Shown here piece by piece: positions 35,146-43,149 of a DNA stretch of 64,000 nt. The stretch lies in the NCBI RefSeq assembly GCF_014493765.1, contig NZ_JACTVJ010000014.1, forward strand, positions 62,001-126,000. The letters are read 5' to 3'. A program made the position numbers and the translations under genes. This stretch comes from Streptomyces polyasparticus. Lineage in GTDB: Bacteria; Actinomycetota; Actinomycetes; Streptomycetales; Streptomycetaceae. The stretch's first letter is position 1, and each line of letters begins with the position of its first letter. Under the pieces are notes generated by a model that saw only the letters and a program-made list of their open reading frames with translations, did not search any database and was not told where the DNA came from.

Positions 35146-36309
35146 GTGGCGAGGGGCGCTTCGAGGGTTTTCGTCCTGGCCAAGGGAGGGGAGCCACTGA
35201 TGCCTTGTCACCCTGCCAGGGCTCGCGAGCTGCTTCGGCGGGGGCGGGCAGTCGTGCTGGGCAGGGCACCCTTCACGATTCGGCTCAAGGACCGCGAGCG
35301 GACTGATTCCCAAGCCGACGGCCTTCAACTGCGTATCGATCCAGGTTCCAAGGTGACGGGGTTCGCCCTCACTCAGGACAGGCGCGAGACTGCGAACGAT
35401 GGGCCGGCCCGAGTGGTTCGCCGCGGTCTGATCGCGGTCGAGTTGCATCATCGAGGCGCCCGCATCCATGCCGGCCTGGTGCAGCGTGCCGCGTACCGCC
35501 GTCGGCGCCGGGTGGCGAACTGCCGTTACAGGGCGCCACGGTCGAGAAACCGTACGCGCCCTGAGGGTGGCTGCCTCCGTCCCTGCAGCATCGCGTCGAC
35601 TCAACGGCGAACTTCAGCGCGCGCTTGTGCAGGTATGCACCTGTGGTGGAAATCCATGTCGAGCGGGTGGCATTCCGCAGTGAGAGCCCTGACGCAGGTT
35701 CCGAACAGACCACGGTCGTCCCTCGCCGGGCCCAGGTCTTCGCGAAATGGCATGGTGCCTGCGCCTATTGCGGCGTCACAGGCGTAACGCTGAACGTGGA
35801 ACATATCCGCCCCCGTAGCCGTGGCGGAACGAACCGCGCGTCGAATCTTGTGCTGTCCTGCGTCCCTTGCAATCAGGCCAAAGGGTCCCTGCCGGTCGAG
35901 GTCTTCCTGGCCCGTACGCAAGAGCGGCTTGCCGAGATCCTCAACAGCTCAAGACCCCCCACTGGACCTTCCCGGCCAGATCCTGCTCGTGACGGCCATG
36001 GGCCGCGGCTCGTACGCACGCACCACACCGGAGCGCTTCGGCTTCCCGCGCCTGCACCGCACGCGCGGGAAGCGGCTGCACGGCTTCATCAGCGGGGATC
36101 TGGTGCGCGCCGAGGTCCCGAAGGGCAAGTGGGCGGGCACCCGAACGGGGGTCGTCGCGGTACGTGCCCGCGGACAGCACCGGGTCACAACGGCCCAAGG
36201 CCGTTTCGACATCTCGTACAAGCATCCGTCGCTGCTTCAGCGTGCGGATGGTCACAGCTACGCCATCGTGTGTGAGCCCGGGATGCAAACAGCTCGGAAA
36301 ACGGGTTGA
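35146..36309 (+). pseudogene. iscB: Decayed IscB (RRXRR/RuvC/HNH, OMEGA nuclease) gene
   Basis: GTG 35146 opens an IscB-like frame: MPCHPARARELLRRGRAVVL, the RuvC-I strand LRIDPGSKVTGFAL (Asp at 35338-35340) and an Arg-rich bridge helix LVQRAAYRRRRRVANCRYRA. At about 35563 one base is missing (GAGGGTGGCTG); in the shifted frame the sequence continues as WLPPSLQHRVD, then VVEIHVERVAF (RuvC-II Glu) and a complete HNH (CAYCG ... VEHIRPRSRGG ... SCVPCNQAKG). After AEILNSS near 35950 the frame shifts again and about 90 residues, including RuvC-III, are gone; the C-terminus LLVTAMGRGSYARTTPERFG resumes to 36309. Not a working nuclease. It is a mobile OMEGA remnant without transposase. Confidence 0.8.
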
Positions 36310-36367
36310 AGGCTCGCCGTCGGGTTCCTAGGGTGGGGCTCAATTCGGAGAGGAGGTGGTTCGGCAG

Positions 36368-36406
36368 ATGAATTCACACCGGACGGAAGAGGTGGCTGCG
36401 GGCTAG
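36368..36406 (+). CDS. 12-codon micro-ORF (possible leader peptide)
   Basis: ATG 36368 encodes MNSHRTEEVAAG and stops at TAG 36404-36406. It has a strong GGAGAGGAGG site (36347-36356) and a -10-like TAGGGT (36329-36334). It is followed immediately by a structured segment and no longer gene on this strand, so it may be a regulatory leader or the 5' end of a small RNA. Confidence 0.4.
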   Translation: MNSHRTEEVAAG

Positions 36407-36441
36407 CGGCCCGTTGTCGCATCCAGTGCGGTGCCGGACCA

Positions 36442-36557
36442 GTGCGGGAGCGATCCGCACAGCTGGCCAATCTCACGCAGTCACCCGACCCACGGGCCGC
36501 CGGTACGTCCGGCCGGCTTCCCGCCGTATTCACGGTGGGAACCATGGCCCGTGGGTC
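36442..36557 (+). ncRNA. Predicted three-way-junction RNA
   Basis: An outer perfect 12-bp stem GACCCACGGGCC (36487-36498)/GGCCCGTGGGTC (36546-36557) encloses two hairpins: GCCGG-TACGT-CCGGC (36499-36513) and CCCGCCGT-ATTC-ACGGTGGG (36520-36539). A further hairpin GTGCGG/CCGCAC (36442-36460) precedes it. All pairings are read from the sequence. The strand and function are inferred from the micro-ORF upstream. Confidence 0.45.
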
Positions 36558-36600
36558 GTCTGCGTTTCCGGACGCGTCCTTGGCGCGGACCGCCCACCCC

Positions 36601-38247
36601 TCAGCCCTTGCTGACCGCCGTGAGGATCTCCGGCAGGCGCTGGGCCGCGCGGGGGGCCGAGAACCACAGGCCGAGGCGGGTGACGGCCCAGCCGTAGAGC
36701 GCGCCGGCCGGGAGCAGCAGCCAGGTCGAGTCCTCGGCGCCCGAGGCGTGCAGCCAGATGGCCAGGGCGATGAGCGGGGCGCAGAGCAGGGCCGAGGCGA
36801 GCATGCCGCCGAAGATGGAGATCCAGGCGAGGCCGGCCTGTCCCGGGGCCACGTTCTTGTAGCCCTCCTGCGGAATCGAGTACGGGAAGCGGGCCGAGCA
36901 CCACGCACCCGTGGCGAGCATCGCGCCGAGCAGCGCGAAGGAGATGCCGAGTGCTTCCGGCAGGGGACGCCAGTCGCCGATGATCGCGGTCGTCACCAAG
37001 GTCACGAGCACGGTGTACGGGACGGTGATCAGCGCCAGCGCCAGGGCGCGGGCGCGCAGTTCGGTGTAGGCGTCGCGGGTCGTGGAGATGGTCTGGGCGA
37101 CCATCCAGAAGGCCGAACTGTCCTGGCCGAACTGGTTGTACATCAGGATGCCGAGCATCCCCGCGGCGAAGCAGGCGAAGTAGACCGAGCCGGTGCCCTG
37201 CAGGGCGTTGAAGACCGGGACGATCAGTCCGATGGCGAGCGAAGTCACCCAGGCGGCTTTGGTCTTGGGGTCGCGCCAGACGTAGCGCAGGGTGCGTTCC
37301 ATGACGGTGCCGGTGCGGCCCCCGGGCAGGAGACGGGTCAGGCCGTGGGCGCGTGCACGGGTGCGGGTGGGTTCGGCCGCCTGCAGCGTGGAGCCGTCGG
37401 GGGTGGTCATGAGGCGGGTGAGGCTGCGCTGCCAGTACGCGATGAGTGCGGCCAACACGACGACACAGAGCGCGAGTTGGGCGAGGCCCGTACCGTACGA
37501 TCCCTGCGCCACGGAGTCGACGGCGCCGAGCGCTGACGCGGGCGGGATCCAGCGGGCGATGTCCGCGGCCGGGTCGAGGCGGGACAGGCCGCCGGAGCGG
37601 CCGAGGCTCTGGATGCCGAAGTTGACGACCTGGATGCCGACGGCGATCACGAGGCCGCTGAGCACGGCGAGGTCGCGGCCCTTGCGGCTGGAGAGCAGCC
37701 GCAGGTTGGCGGAGGCGACGGTGCGGGCGAGCGCGACGCAGAGCAGCAGGGTGAGCGCGATCGCGAGGACGCCGGTGAGCGCGGCGGCCGTGGTCTGTGC
37801 GACGGCGACGACCGAACCGGCCGCGAGGCAGAGGGTGAAGAGGGGTCCGATGCCGACGAGCGAGGAGGCGAGCAGCGCGCGCACGAGCGGGCGCGGGCGC
37901 AGCGGGAGCATCACCAGGCGGGTGGCGTCGAGGGTTTCGTCGCCACTCGGGAAGAAGAGCGGCATGAACGCCCAGCCGAGGGCGAGCACCGCGACGAGCA
38001 GCACCACGAGGGTGGCGGCGTGTTCGTTGCCGCGCAGCGCGATCAGGCCGATGAGCTGCAGGGCGGCGAAGAGCAGGGTGACGGCCACGGAGGCGATGTA
38101 GGCGGCGCGGCGCCCCGCGGACTGGCGCAGGCCGTTGCGCAGGAGGGCCAGCTTGAGGCTGACGAAGGTACGGGTGAGGCCCGGGGTGCGGGTGGGACTC
38201 GGGGTGCGGGCAGGGGCCGGCGTGGGCGGGGTGCGCGGGGTGGTCAT
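36601..38247 (-). CDS. ABC-2 type transporter permease
   Basis: 548 residues from ATG 38247, overlapping the upstream ATPase stop by ATGA. After a Pro/Thr-rich cytosolic tail there are about 12 hydrophobic helices (YIASVAVTLLFAALQLIGLI, AGMLGILMYNQFGQDSSAFW, ALGISFALLGAMLATGAWCS). It resembles the large actinobacterial permeases annotated as integral membrane transporters; two exporter halves may be fused in one chain. With the ATPase it forms an exporter. The cargo is unknown. Confidence 0.82.
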   Translation of the reverse strand: MTTPRTPPTPAPARTPSPTRTPGLTRTFVSLKLALLRNGLRQSAGRRAAYIASVAVTLLFAALQLIGLIALRGNEHAATLVVLLVAVLALGWAFMPLFFPSGDETLDATRLVMLPLRPRPLVRALLASSLVGIGPLFTLCLAAGSVVAVAQTTAAALTGVLAIALTLLLCVALARTVASANLRLLSSRKGRDLAVLSGLVIAVGIQVVNFGIQSLGRSGGLSRLDPAADIARWIPPASALGAVDSVAQGSYGTGLAQLALCVVVLAALIAYWQRSLTRLMTTPDGSTLQAAEPTRTRARAHGLTRLLPGGRTGTVMERTLRYVWRDPKTKAAWVTSLAIGLIVPVFNALQGTGSVYFACFAAGMLGILMYNQFGQDSSAFWMVAQTISTTRDAYTELRARALALALITVPYTVLVTLVTTAIIGDWRPLPEALGISFALLGAMLATGAWCSARFPYSIPQEGYKNVAPGQAGLAWISIFGGMLASALLCAPLIALAIWLHASGAEDSTWLLLPAGALYGWAVTRLGLWFSAPRAAQRLPEILTAVSKG

Positions 38248-39029
38248 GACGGGGTGCCGCCGGTCGACCCGAGCCAGTCGAGGGTGTCGCCGTTCGCACG
38301 GTCCCCCGCGCCGACGAGTTCGAGGAAGGCGCTCTGCAGGCTGGGGGCGTCGCCCCGTACGTCGGCGAGCGTGCCCTGGGCGCGGATGCGGCCCGCGGCC
38401 ATGACGGCGACCCAGTCGCAGAGGGACTCGACGAGTTCCATGACGTGGCTGGAGAAGACGACGGTGGCGCCGGAGGCGGTGTAGCGCTCCAGGACTCCGC
38501 GGATGGTCTGCGCGGAGACGGGGTCGACGCCCTCGAACGGCTCGTCGAGGAAGAGGACTTCGGGGTTGTGCAGGAGAGCGGCGGCGAGGCCGATCTTCTT
38601 GCGCATGCCGGTGGAGTAGTCGACGACGAGTTTGTGCTGGGCGCCGGTGAGGTCGAGGACGTCGAGGAGCTGGCTGGTGCGCTTCTCTACGTCCTGCGAC
38701 GGGAGGCCGCGAAGGCGTCCGGTGTACGTGAGGAGTTCGCGTCCGCTCAGGCGCTCGAAGAGCCTCAGCCCTTCCGGGAGTACGCCGATTCTCGCCTTGA
38801 CGTCGGCGGGGTCCTGCCAGACGTCGTGGCCGGTGATGTGGACGGTGCCCATGTCGGGGCGGAGCAGGCCCGTGATCATGGAGAGGGTGGTGGTCTTGCC
38901 CGCTCCGTTGGGGCCTACGAGGCCGATGAATTTTCCGGCGGGGAGGGTGAGGTCGATGCCGGCTACGGCGACTTGTTCGCCGAACCTCTTCCACAGTTGG
39001 GTGACTTGTACGGCTGGGGTGGGTGGCAC
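38244..39029 (-). CDS. ABC transporter ATP-binding protein
   Basis: 261 residues. Walker [15 protein letters not shown]-loop region RIGVLPEGLRLFERL, signature-type YSTGMRKKIGLAAALLHNP, Walker B VLFLDEPFEGVD, and H-loop VVFSSHVMELVE are all present. It energises the overlapping permease. The signature is STGM instead of SGGQ, common in this exporter group. Located downstream of a repeat-rich gap; a promoter was not identified. Confidence 0.92.
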   Translation of the reverse strand: MPPTPAVQVTQLWKRFGEQVAVAGIDLTLPAGKFIGLVGPNGAGKTTTLSMITGLLRPDMGTVHITGHDVWQDPADVKARIGVLPEGLRLFERLSGRELLTYTGRLRGLPSQDVEKRTSQLLDVLDLTGAQHKLVVDYSTGMRKKIGLAAALLHNPEVLFLDEPFEGVDPVSAQTIRGVLERYTASGATVVFSSHVMELVESLCDWVAVMAAGRIRAQGTLADVRGDAPSLQSAFLELVGAGDRANGDTLDWLGSTGGTPS

Positions 39030-39061
39030 GGGGGCCTCTCGTCGCTTCGTGGTGGGGTGGG

Positions 39062-39259
39062 GGTGCGGGTGCGTGGCGCCTGCGGCGGGCTACTTTCCCC
39101 TACCCGCCCCTTCCCGAAACTGGGGCTCCGCCCCAGACCCCGACGTCAGCCCCTGCGGCGCTTGAGCAGATCCGAGCGAAGCTCGGATGCGGGGGTCCGG
39201 GGGCGGAGCCCTCGGTTTCGGGAAGGGGCGGGGTGGGGGAAGAGGCCCGCCGCAGGCGC
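39062..39259 (+). repeat. Two-hairpin repeat, copy C, with inverted half-copy
   Basis: 39062-39146 is an inverted copy of the right half (GCGCCTGCGGCGGGC ... CCCGCCCCTTCCCGAAAC), and 39147-39259 is a full forward copy (stem 1 ATCCGAGC/GCTCGGAT, loop GAA). Together they make an about 200-bp imperfect palindrome. Confidence 0.8.
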
Positions 39260-39320
39260 AACGACCCGCACCCGGCGGCGTACCCGCACCCGGGGCCATG
39301 CGGGGGCTCCGCCCCCTGCA

Positions 39321-39487
39321 CCCCCGGAGCGCGGGGCACCGAACCGCACCCCCGCAGCGCGGGACACCGAACTGGACCCCCGCCGCGCGGGGCACCGAAC
39401 CACACCCCCGCAGCGCGGGACACCGAACTGGACCCCCGCCGCGCGGGGCACCGAACCGCAGCCCCACAGCGCGGGCACCGAGCAGCC
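39321..39487. repeat. 28-bp tandem repeat, six units
   Basis: Units begin at 39321, 39349, 39377, 39405, 39433 and 39461 (last unit 27 nt). The pattern is CCCCCGCNGCGCGGGRCACC followed by GAACNNNA. Units 2 and 4 are identical, as nearly are 3 and 5, suggesting growth by 56-bp dimers. Not a CRISPR: no spacers. Between the ABC ATPase start and the citrate synthase stop. Confidence 0.9.
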
Positions 39488-39537
39488 CCGGCCACGGGCA
39501 CGAGGCAGCCCCGGCAGCCGCAGCCGCGCGGCCACCC

Positions 39538-40632
39538 CTACGCCGGCGTGAACCCCCGTACAGACTCCGGGCTCCGCGACGGCGGCCCCACGTAGCGGGC
39601 CGAGGGGCGGACCAAGCGGCCCGTGCGCTTCTGCTCCAGGATGTGGGCCGACCACCCGGCCGTACGGGCACACGTGAACATCGACGTGAACATGTTCGCG
39701 GGCACCTCCGCGAAGTCGAGCACGATCGCGGCCCAGAACTCCACGTTGGTCGCCAGGACCCGGTCGGGCCGCCGGGCGTGCAGCTCCGCGAGGGCCGCCT
39801 TCTCCAGCGCCTCCGCCACCTCGTAGCGCGGCGCCCCCAGCTCACGGGCCGTACGGCGAAGGACGCGCGCCCGCGGGTCCTCCGCGCGGTACACGCGGTG
39901 CCCGAAGCCCATGAGCCGCTCACCACGGTCGAGCGCATTGCGGACGTACGCGTCCGCGTCCCCCGTACGCTCGATCTCCTCGATCATCCCGAGGACGCGG
40001 GAGGGCGCACCGCCGTGCAGCGGACCGGACATCGCGCCGACCGCTCCCGAGAGCGCCGCGGCCACATCCGCGCCCGTCGAGGCGATGACACGCGCCGTGA
40101 ACGTCGAGGCGTTCATGCCGTGTTCGGCCGCCGAGGTCCAGTACGCGTCGACGGCGGCGACATGCTTCGGGTCGGGCTCGCCGCGCCAGCGGATCATGAA
40201 GCGCTCGACGACCGACGCGGCCTTGTCGATCTCGCGCTGCGGCACCATCGGCTGCCCCTGCCCGCGCGCCGACTGCGCCACGTACGAGAGCGCCATCACG
40301 GCCGCGCGCGCGAGGTCGTCGCGGGCCTGGGCGGCATCGATGTCGAGGAGGGGTTTGAGGCCCCATACGGGTGCGAGCATCGCGAGCGCGGACTGCACGT
40401 CCACGCGGACGTCACCGGAGTGCACGGGGATCGGGAAGGGTTCGGCGGGCGGCAGTCCCGGGTTGAACGCGCCGTCGACCAGGAGACCCCAGACGTTGCC
40501 GAAGGAGACATGGCCGACCAGGTCCTCGATATCGACACCGCGATAGCGGAGCGCGCCCCCTTCCTTGTCCGGTTCGGCGATCTCCGTTTCGAACGCGATG
40601 ATCCCTTCGAGCCCAGGGACGAAGTCGGACAT
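39538..40632 (-). CDS. citA: Citrate synthase (type 2 / CitA-like)
   Basis: 364 residues from ATG 40632 (MSDFVPGLEGIIAFETEIAE), preceded by AGGAG at 7 nt. Family motifs: GALRYRGVDIEDL near the start, the catalytic His in GPLHGGAPSRVLGMIEEI, the second His in MGFGHRVYRAEDPRARVLRR, and the Asp region in TNVEFWAAIVLDF. It condenses oxaloacetate and acetyl-CoA (or a short acyl-CoA such as propionyl-CoA) to citrate. The smaller size than GltA is normal for this group, and the enzyme lies near pdxH as in S. coelicolor. Confidence 0.93.
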   Translation of the reverse strand: MSDFVPGLEGIIAFETEIAEPDKEGGALRYRGVDIEDLVGHVSFGNVWGLLVDGAFNPGLPPAEPFPIPVHSGDVRVDVQSALAMLAPVWGLKPLLDIDAAQARDDLARAAVMALSYVAQSARGQGQPMVPQREIDKAASVVERFMIRWRGEPDPKHVAAVDAYWTSAAEHGMNASTFTARVIASTGADVAAALSGAVGAMSGPLHGGAPSRVLGMIEEIERTGDADAYVRNALDRGERLMGFGHRVYRAEDPRARVLRRTARELGAPRYEVAEALEKAALAELHARRPDRVLATNVEFWAAIVLDFAEVPANMFTSMFTCARTAGWSAHILEQKRTGRLVRPSARYVGPPSRSPESVRGFTPA

Positions 40633-40858
40633 CAGGCGGCTCCTCATGATGTGTACGACGAGACGAGTTGACGTGGTGCACGGTCTCCCGAGGTGACGGG
40701 CTACCGCTGGTGACGGTGGGGCGGTGATGACCAGGCGTCAGAAGCAGGTGCCCACAGTCCGGTTCCGCGGTCACTCGCGACTCGCGGTCCGCCCATGGCC
40801 ATCCCGGTGATGCCCCGTGCGGCAGGACGATATCCCTCGGTGCCACCGATGGGGAGAG

Positions 40859-40881
40859 TTCACGGCACTGAGTGCCGCGAA
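40859..40881. promoter_or_regulatory. Palindrome upstream of pdxH
   Basis: 11-bp arms TTCACGGCACT and AGTGCCGCGAA around a single G, one mismatch, ending 41 nt before the pdxH start in the divergent citA/pdxH region. It could be a repressor site or a leader hairpin. Confidence 0.45.
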
Positions 40882-40922
40882 CCACACTCGTGCGGGGCGC
40901 TCCGGTACGTCAGGATGACGGC

Positions 40923-41585
40923 GTGAACGACCGACAGGACCATGCTCCGGACCCCGCCGCGATGCGCAAGCAGTACCGCACGGACGGCCTCGACGAACAC
41001 GAGGTCGCTCCCGGACCCATGGCGCAGTTCGACCTCTGGTTCGCGGCGGCCACCGCGGCCGGTCTGCACGAGCCGAACGCCATGGTCGTCTCGACCGCCG
41101 ACGCGGACGGCCGCCCGAGCTCGCGGACCGTCCTGCTCAAAGGGTACGACGAGCGGGGGTTCGTCTTCTACACGAACTACGAGTCGCGGAAAGGGCGGGA
41201 GATCGGCGCCAATCCGTATGTCTCGCTGCTCTTCCCCTGGCACCCGATCGCCCGCCAGGTGATCGTCACGGGCCGCGCCGAGCGCGTCGGGCGCGACGAG
41301 ACCGCCGCGTACTTCCGCTCGCGGCCGCACGGCTCGCAGCTCGGGGCGTGGGCGAGCGCGCAGTCCTCGGTGATCGGGTCGCGGGAGGAACTGGAGGGCG
41401 CTTACGAGGAGTTGGCGGCGCGCTATCCGGAGGGCGGGCAGGTGCCGGTGCCCCTGCACTGGGGCGGCTTCCTCGTCGTACCGGAGGCGGTGGAGTTCTG
41501 GCAGGGCCGCGAGAACCGGCTTCACGACCGGCTGCGGTACGTGGACGAGGGCGGGGTGTGGGGGGTGCAGCGGCTCTCCCCCTGA
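40923..41585 (+). CDS. pdxH: Pyridoxamine 5'-phosphate oxidase
   Basis: 220 residues from GTG 40923, preceded by AGGATG at 7 nt; the open frame runs further upstream across the palindrome and is not coding. Conserved PNPOx features: MRKQYR near the start, the FMN-binding [51 protein letters not shown], and the C-terminal [15 protein letters not shown]. It oxidises PNP or PMP to PLP with FMN and O2. Last gene before the convergent TetR regulator. Confidence 0.95.
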   Translation: MNDRQDHAPDPAAMRKQYRTDGLDEHEVAPGPMAQFDLWFAAATAAGLHEPNAMVVSTADADGRPSSRTVLLKGYDERGFVFYTNYESRKGREIGANPYVSLLFPWHPIARQVIVTGRAERVGRDETAAYFRSRPHGSQLGAWASAQSSVIGSREELEGAYEELAARYPEGGQVPVPLHWGGFLVVPEAVEFWQGRENRLHDRLRYVDEGGVWGVQRLSP

Positions 41586-41595
41586 CGCGCGCCGG

Positions 41596-42204
41596 CTAGC
41601 TCAGGGCCTCGTCGAGCAGCAGGCCCCACTGCCGTACGACGCGTTCGCGGCGGCCCGTGTCGTCGGTGAGGACGTTGGCGAGGCCCAGGCCGCGGGCCAT
41701 GTCGAGCAGGCCCTGGACGGTTTCGCGGACACCGGGGCGTGACTCGTCGGCGTCGAGGAGACGTACGGCGATGCGGTGGGTCTCGCGGCCGACGCGGCCC
41801 TCGAGTTCGGCGACCCGGGCGTGCAGCGCCTCCTCGTGCGAGGCCGCCACCCACAGGTGGAGCGCGGCGCGGAACAGCGGTCCGGTGTAGAGGTCCACGA
41901 GCGCCGCGACCACCTCGGCGCGTGAGGTGGCGGACAGCTCGCGCAGGGCGTGGGAGCGCTGCTCGGCCACGTACTCGACGGCGGCCGTGAACAGGTCCTC
42001 GCGGGTGGGGAAATGGTGCTGTGCGGCGCCCCGGGAGACCCCGGCGCGCTCGGCGACGACGGAGACCGTGGAGCGCGCCCAGCCGAGCTCGGCGAGGCAG
42101 GCGACGGCGGCTTCGAGGAGGCGTTGCCGTGTCGCGCGGCTGCGGTCCTGCTTCGGGGCGCGGTCCGTGCGCTCGGCCGGAGTCGTCGGTGTCACAGCAC
42201 CCAT
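41596..42204 (-). CDS. TetR family regulator of the acyl-CoA catabolic cluster
   Basis: 202 residues. The N-terminal HTH is at about 24-70 (RQRLLEAAVACLAELGWARS, VVAERAGVSRGAAQHHFPTR). The C-terminal ligand domain is helical. It overlaps the enoyl-CoA hydratase gene by 13 bp and is the last gene of the catabolic operon, so it is likely the local repressor responding to an acyl-CoA. Its operator was not identified. Confidence 0.9.
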   Translation of the reverse strand: MGAVTPTTPAERTDRAPKQDRSRATRQRLLEAAVACLAELGWARSTVSVVAERAGVSRGAAQHHFPTREDLFTAAVEYVAEQRSHALRELSATSRAEVVAALVDLYTGPLFRAALHLWVAASHEEALHARVAELEGRVGRETHRIAVRLLDADESRPGVRETVQGLLDMARGLGLANVLTDDTGRRERVVRQWGLLLDEALS

Positions 42205-42926
42205 GCGGCATCCCGTCGTTCGAAGAATGCGGTCATGCCCTCGCGCGCGGGGGCCGAGGCGAACAGGGACGCCGACTTCTGCACCAGGTCCTCCGCATCG
42301 CGCTCGAAGGCTTCCAGGACTCTAGCGTTGACCAGGCGTTTCGCCTCCGCCAGGCCCTGCGGTGCCGCCTTGCGGAAGGCCTCGCAGGCGGCCGCGACGG
42401 CTGCCTCCAGATCGTCGGTGGCCTCGGTGATCAGTCCGATACGGGCGGCCTCCGCCGCATCGAAGCGCTCCCCGGTGAGGTAGTAGCGGGATGCGGCCCT
42501 CGCGTCCATACGGGGCAGCAGGGTCAGCGAGATGATCGCGGGCGCCACTCCGATACGGACCTCCGTGAACGCGAAGGTGGAGGCGGTGGAGGCGAGCACC
42601 AGGTCGCAGGCGCCGAGCAGGCCGAGACCGCCGGCCCGCGTGGAGCCGTCCACGCGGGCGAGGACGGGCTTGGGGAGTTCGACGAGGGCGCGCAGCAGGT
42701 CGACGAAGGCGTAGGGGTTGGCCGGCGACTTGAGGTCGGCGCCCGCGCTGAAGGTGGGGCCCTCGTGGGTGAGGACGATCGCCCTGACGTCCTGGTCGAC
42801 GGAGGCTCGGCGGAGGGCGCCGGCGAGGTCGGCGACGAGGTCGGCGGAGAGGGCGTTGCGGTTCTCCGGGTTGTTGAGGGTGAGGGTGGTGATGCCGCGG
42901 TCGTTCGTCGAGGTGAGGTGTCGCAT
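42192..42926 (-). CDS. Enoyl-CoA hydratase/isomerase family protein
   Basis: 244 residues from ATG 42926. Crotonase motifs: LTLNNPENRNALSADL, the oxyanion loop GPTFSAGADLKSP and VDGSTRAGGLGLLGACDLVL. Typical catalytic Glu positions are not both conserved (Thr-Arg-Ala at the first), so isomerase, hydratase or methylglutaconyl-CoA activity cannot be distinguished. It follows the acyl-CoA ligase in the cluster after a 223-bp gap that holds repeat copy D. Confidence 0.88.
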   Translation of the reverse strand: MRHLTSTNDRGITTLTLNNPENRNALSADLVADLAGALRRASVDQDVRAIVLTHEGPTFSAGADLKSPANPYAFVDLLRALVELPKPVLARVDGSTRAGGLGLLGACDLVLASTASTFAFTEVRIGVAPAIISLTLLPRMDARAASRYYLTGERFDAAEAARIGLITEATDDLEAAVAAACEAFRKAAPQGLAEAKRLVNARVLEAFERDAEDLVQKSASLFASAPAREGMTAFFERRDAAWVL

Positions 42927-42984
42927 GGGTGCCCTTCTGTGGTGCGGTCTCGTCGGCGCGTACGGGTGGGTGAGGGGCGGGTGG

Positions 42985-43123
42985 GGGCCTGCGGCCGGCC
43001 TTTCCCCCCTACCCGCCCCTTCCCGAAACTGGGGCTTCGCCCCAGACCCCGCATCCGAACTTCGCTCGGATCTCCTCAAACGCCGGAGGGGCTGAAAGAT
43101 CTGCTCAAGCGCCGCAGGGGCTG
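42985..43123 (-). repeat. Two-hairpin repeat, copy D (inverted, two heads)
   Basis: Minus-strand copy: CAGCCCCTGCGGCGCTTGAG and a second CAGCCCCTCCGGCGTTTGAG head, stem 1 ATCCGAGC/GTTCGGAT with a G-U wobble on that strand, then stem 2. It lies between acyl-CoA ligase stop and enoyl-CoA hydratase start, in operon direction. Confidence 0.85.
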
Positions 43124-43149
43124 GATTGGCCGCCGGGGCTGGAGGCAGG

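Noticed and set aside
35146-36309. Active RNA-guided IscB nuclease
   Set aside because: Two frame breaks and the loss of the RuvC-III region rule out a full-length active enzyme as sequenced.
39321-39487. CRISPR array
   Set aside because: Units abut directly without spacers and no cas genes are present; it is a minisatellite.
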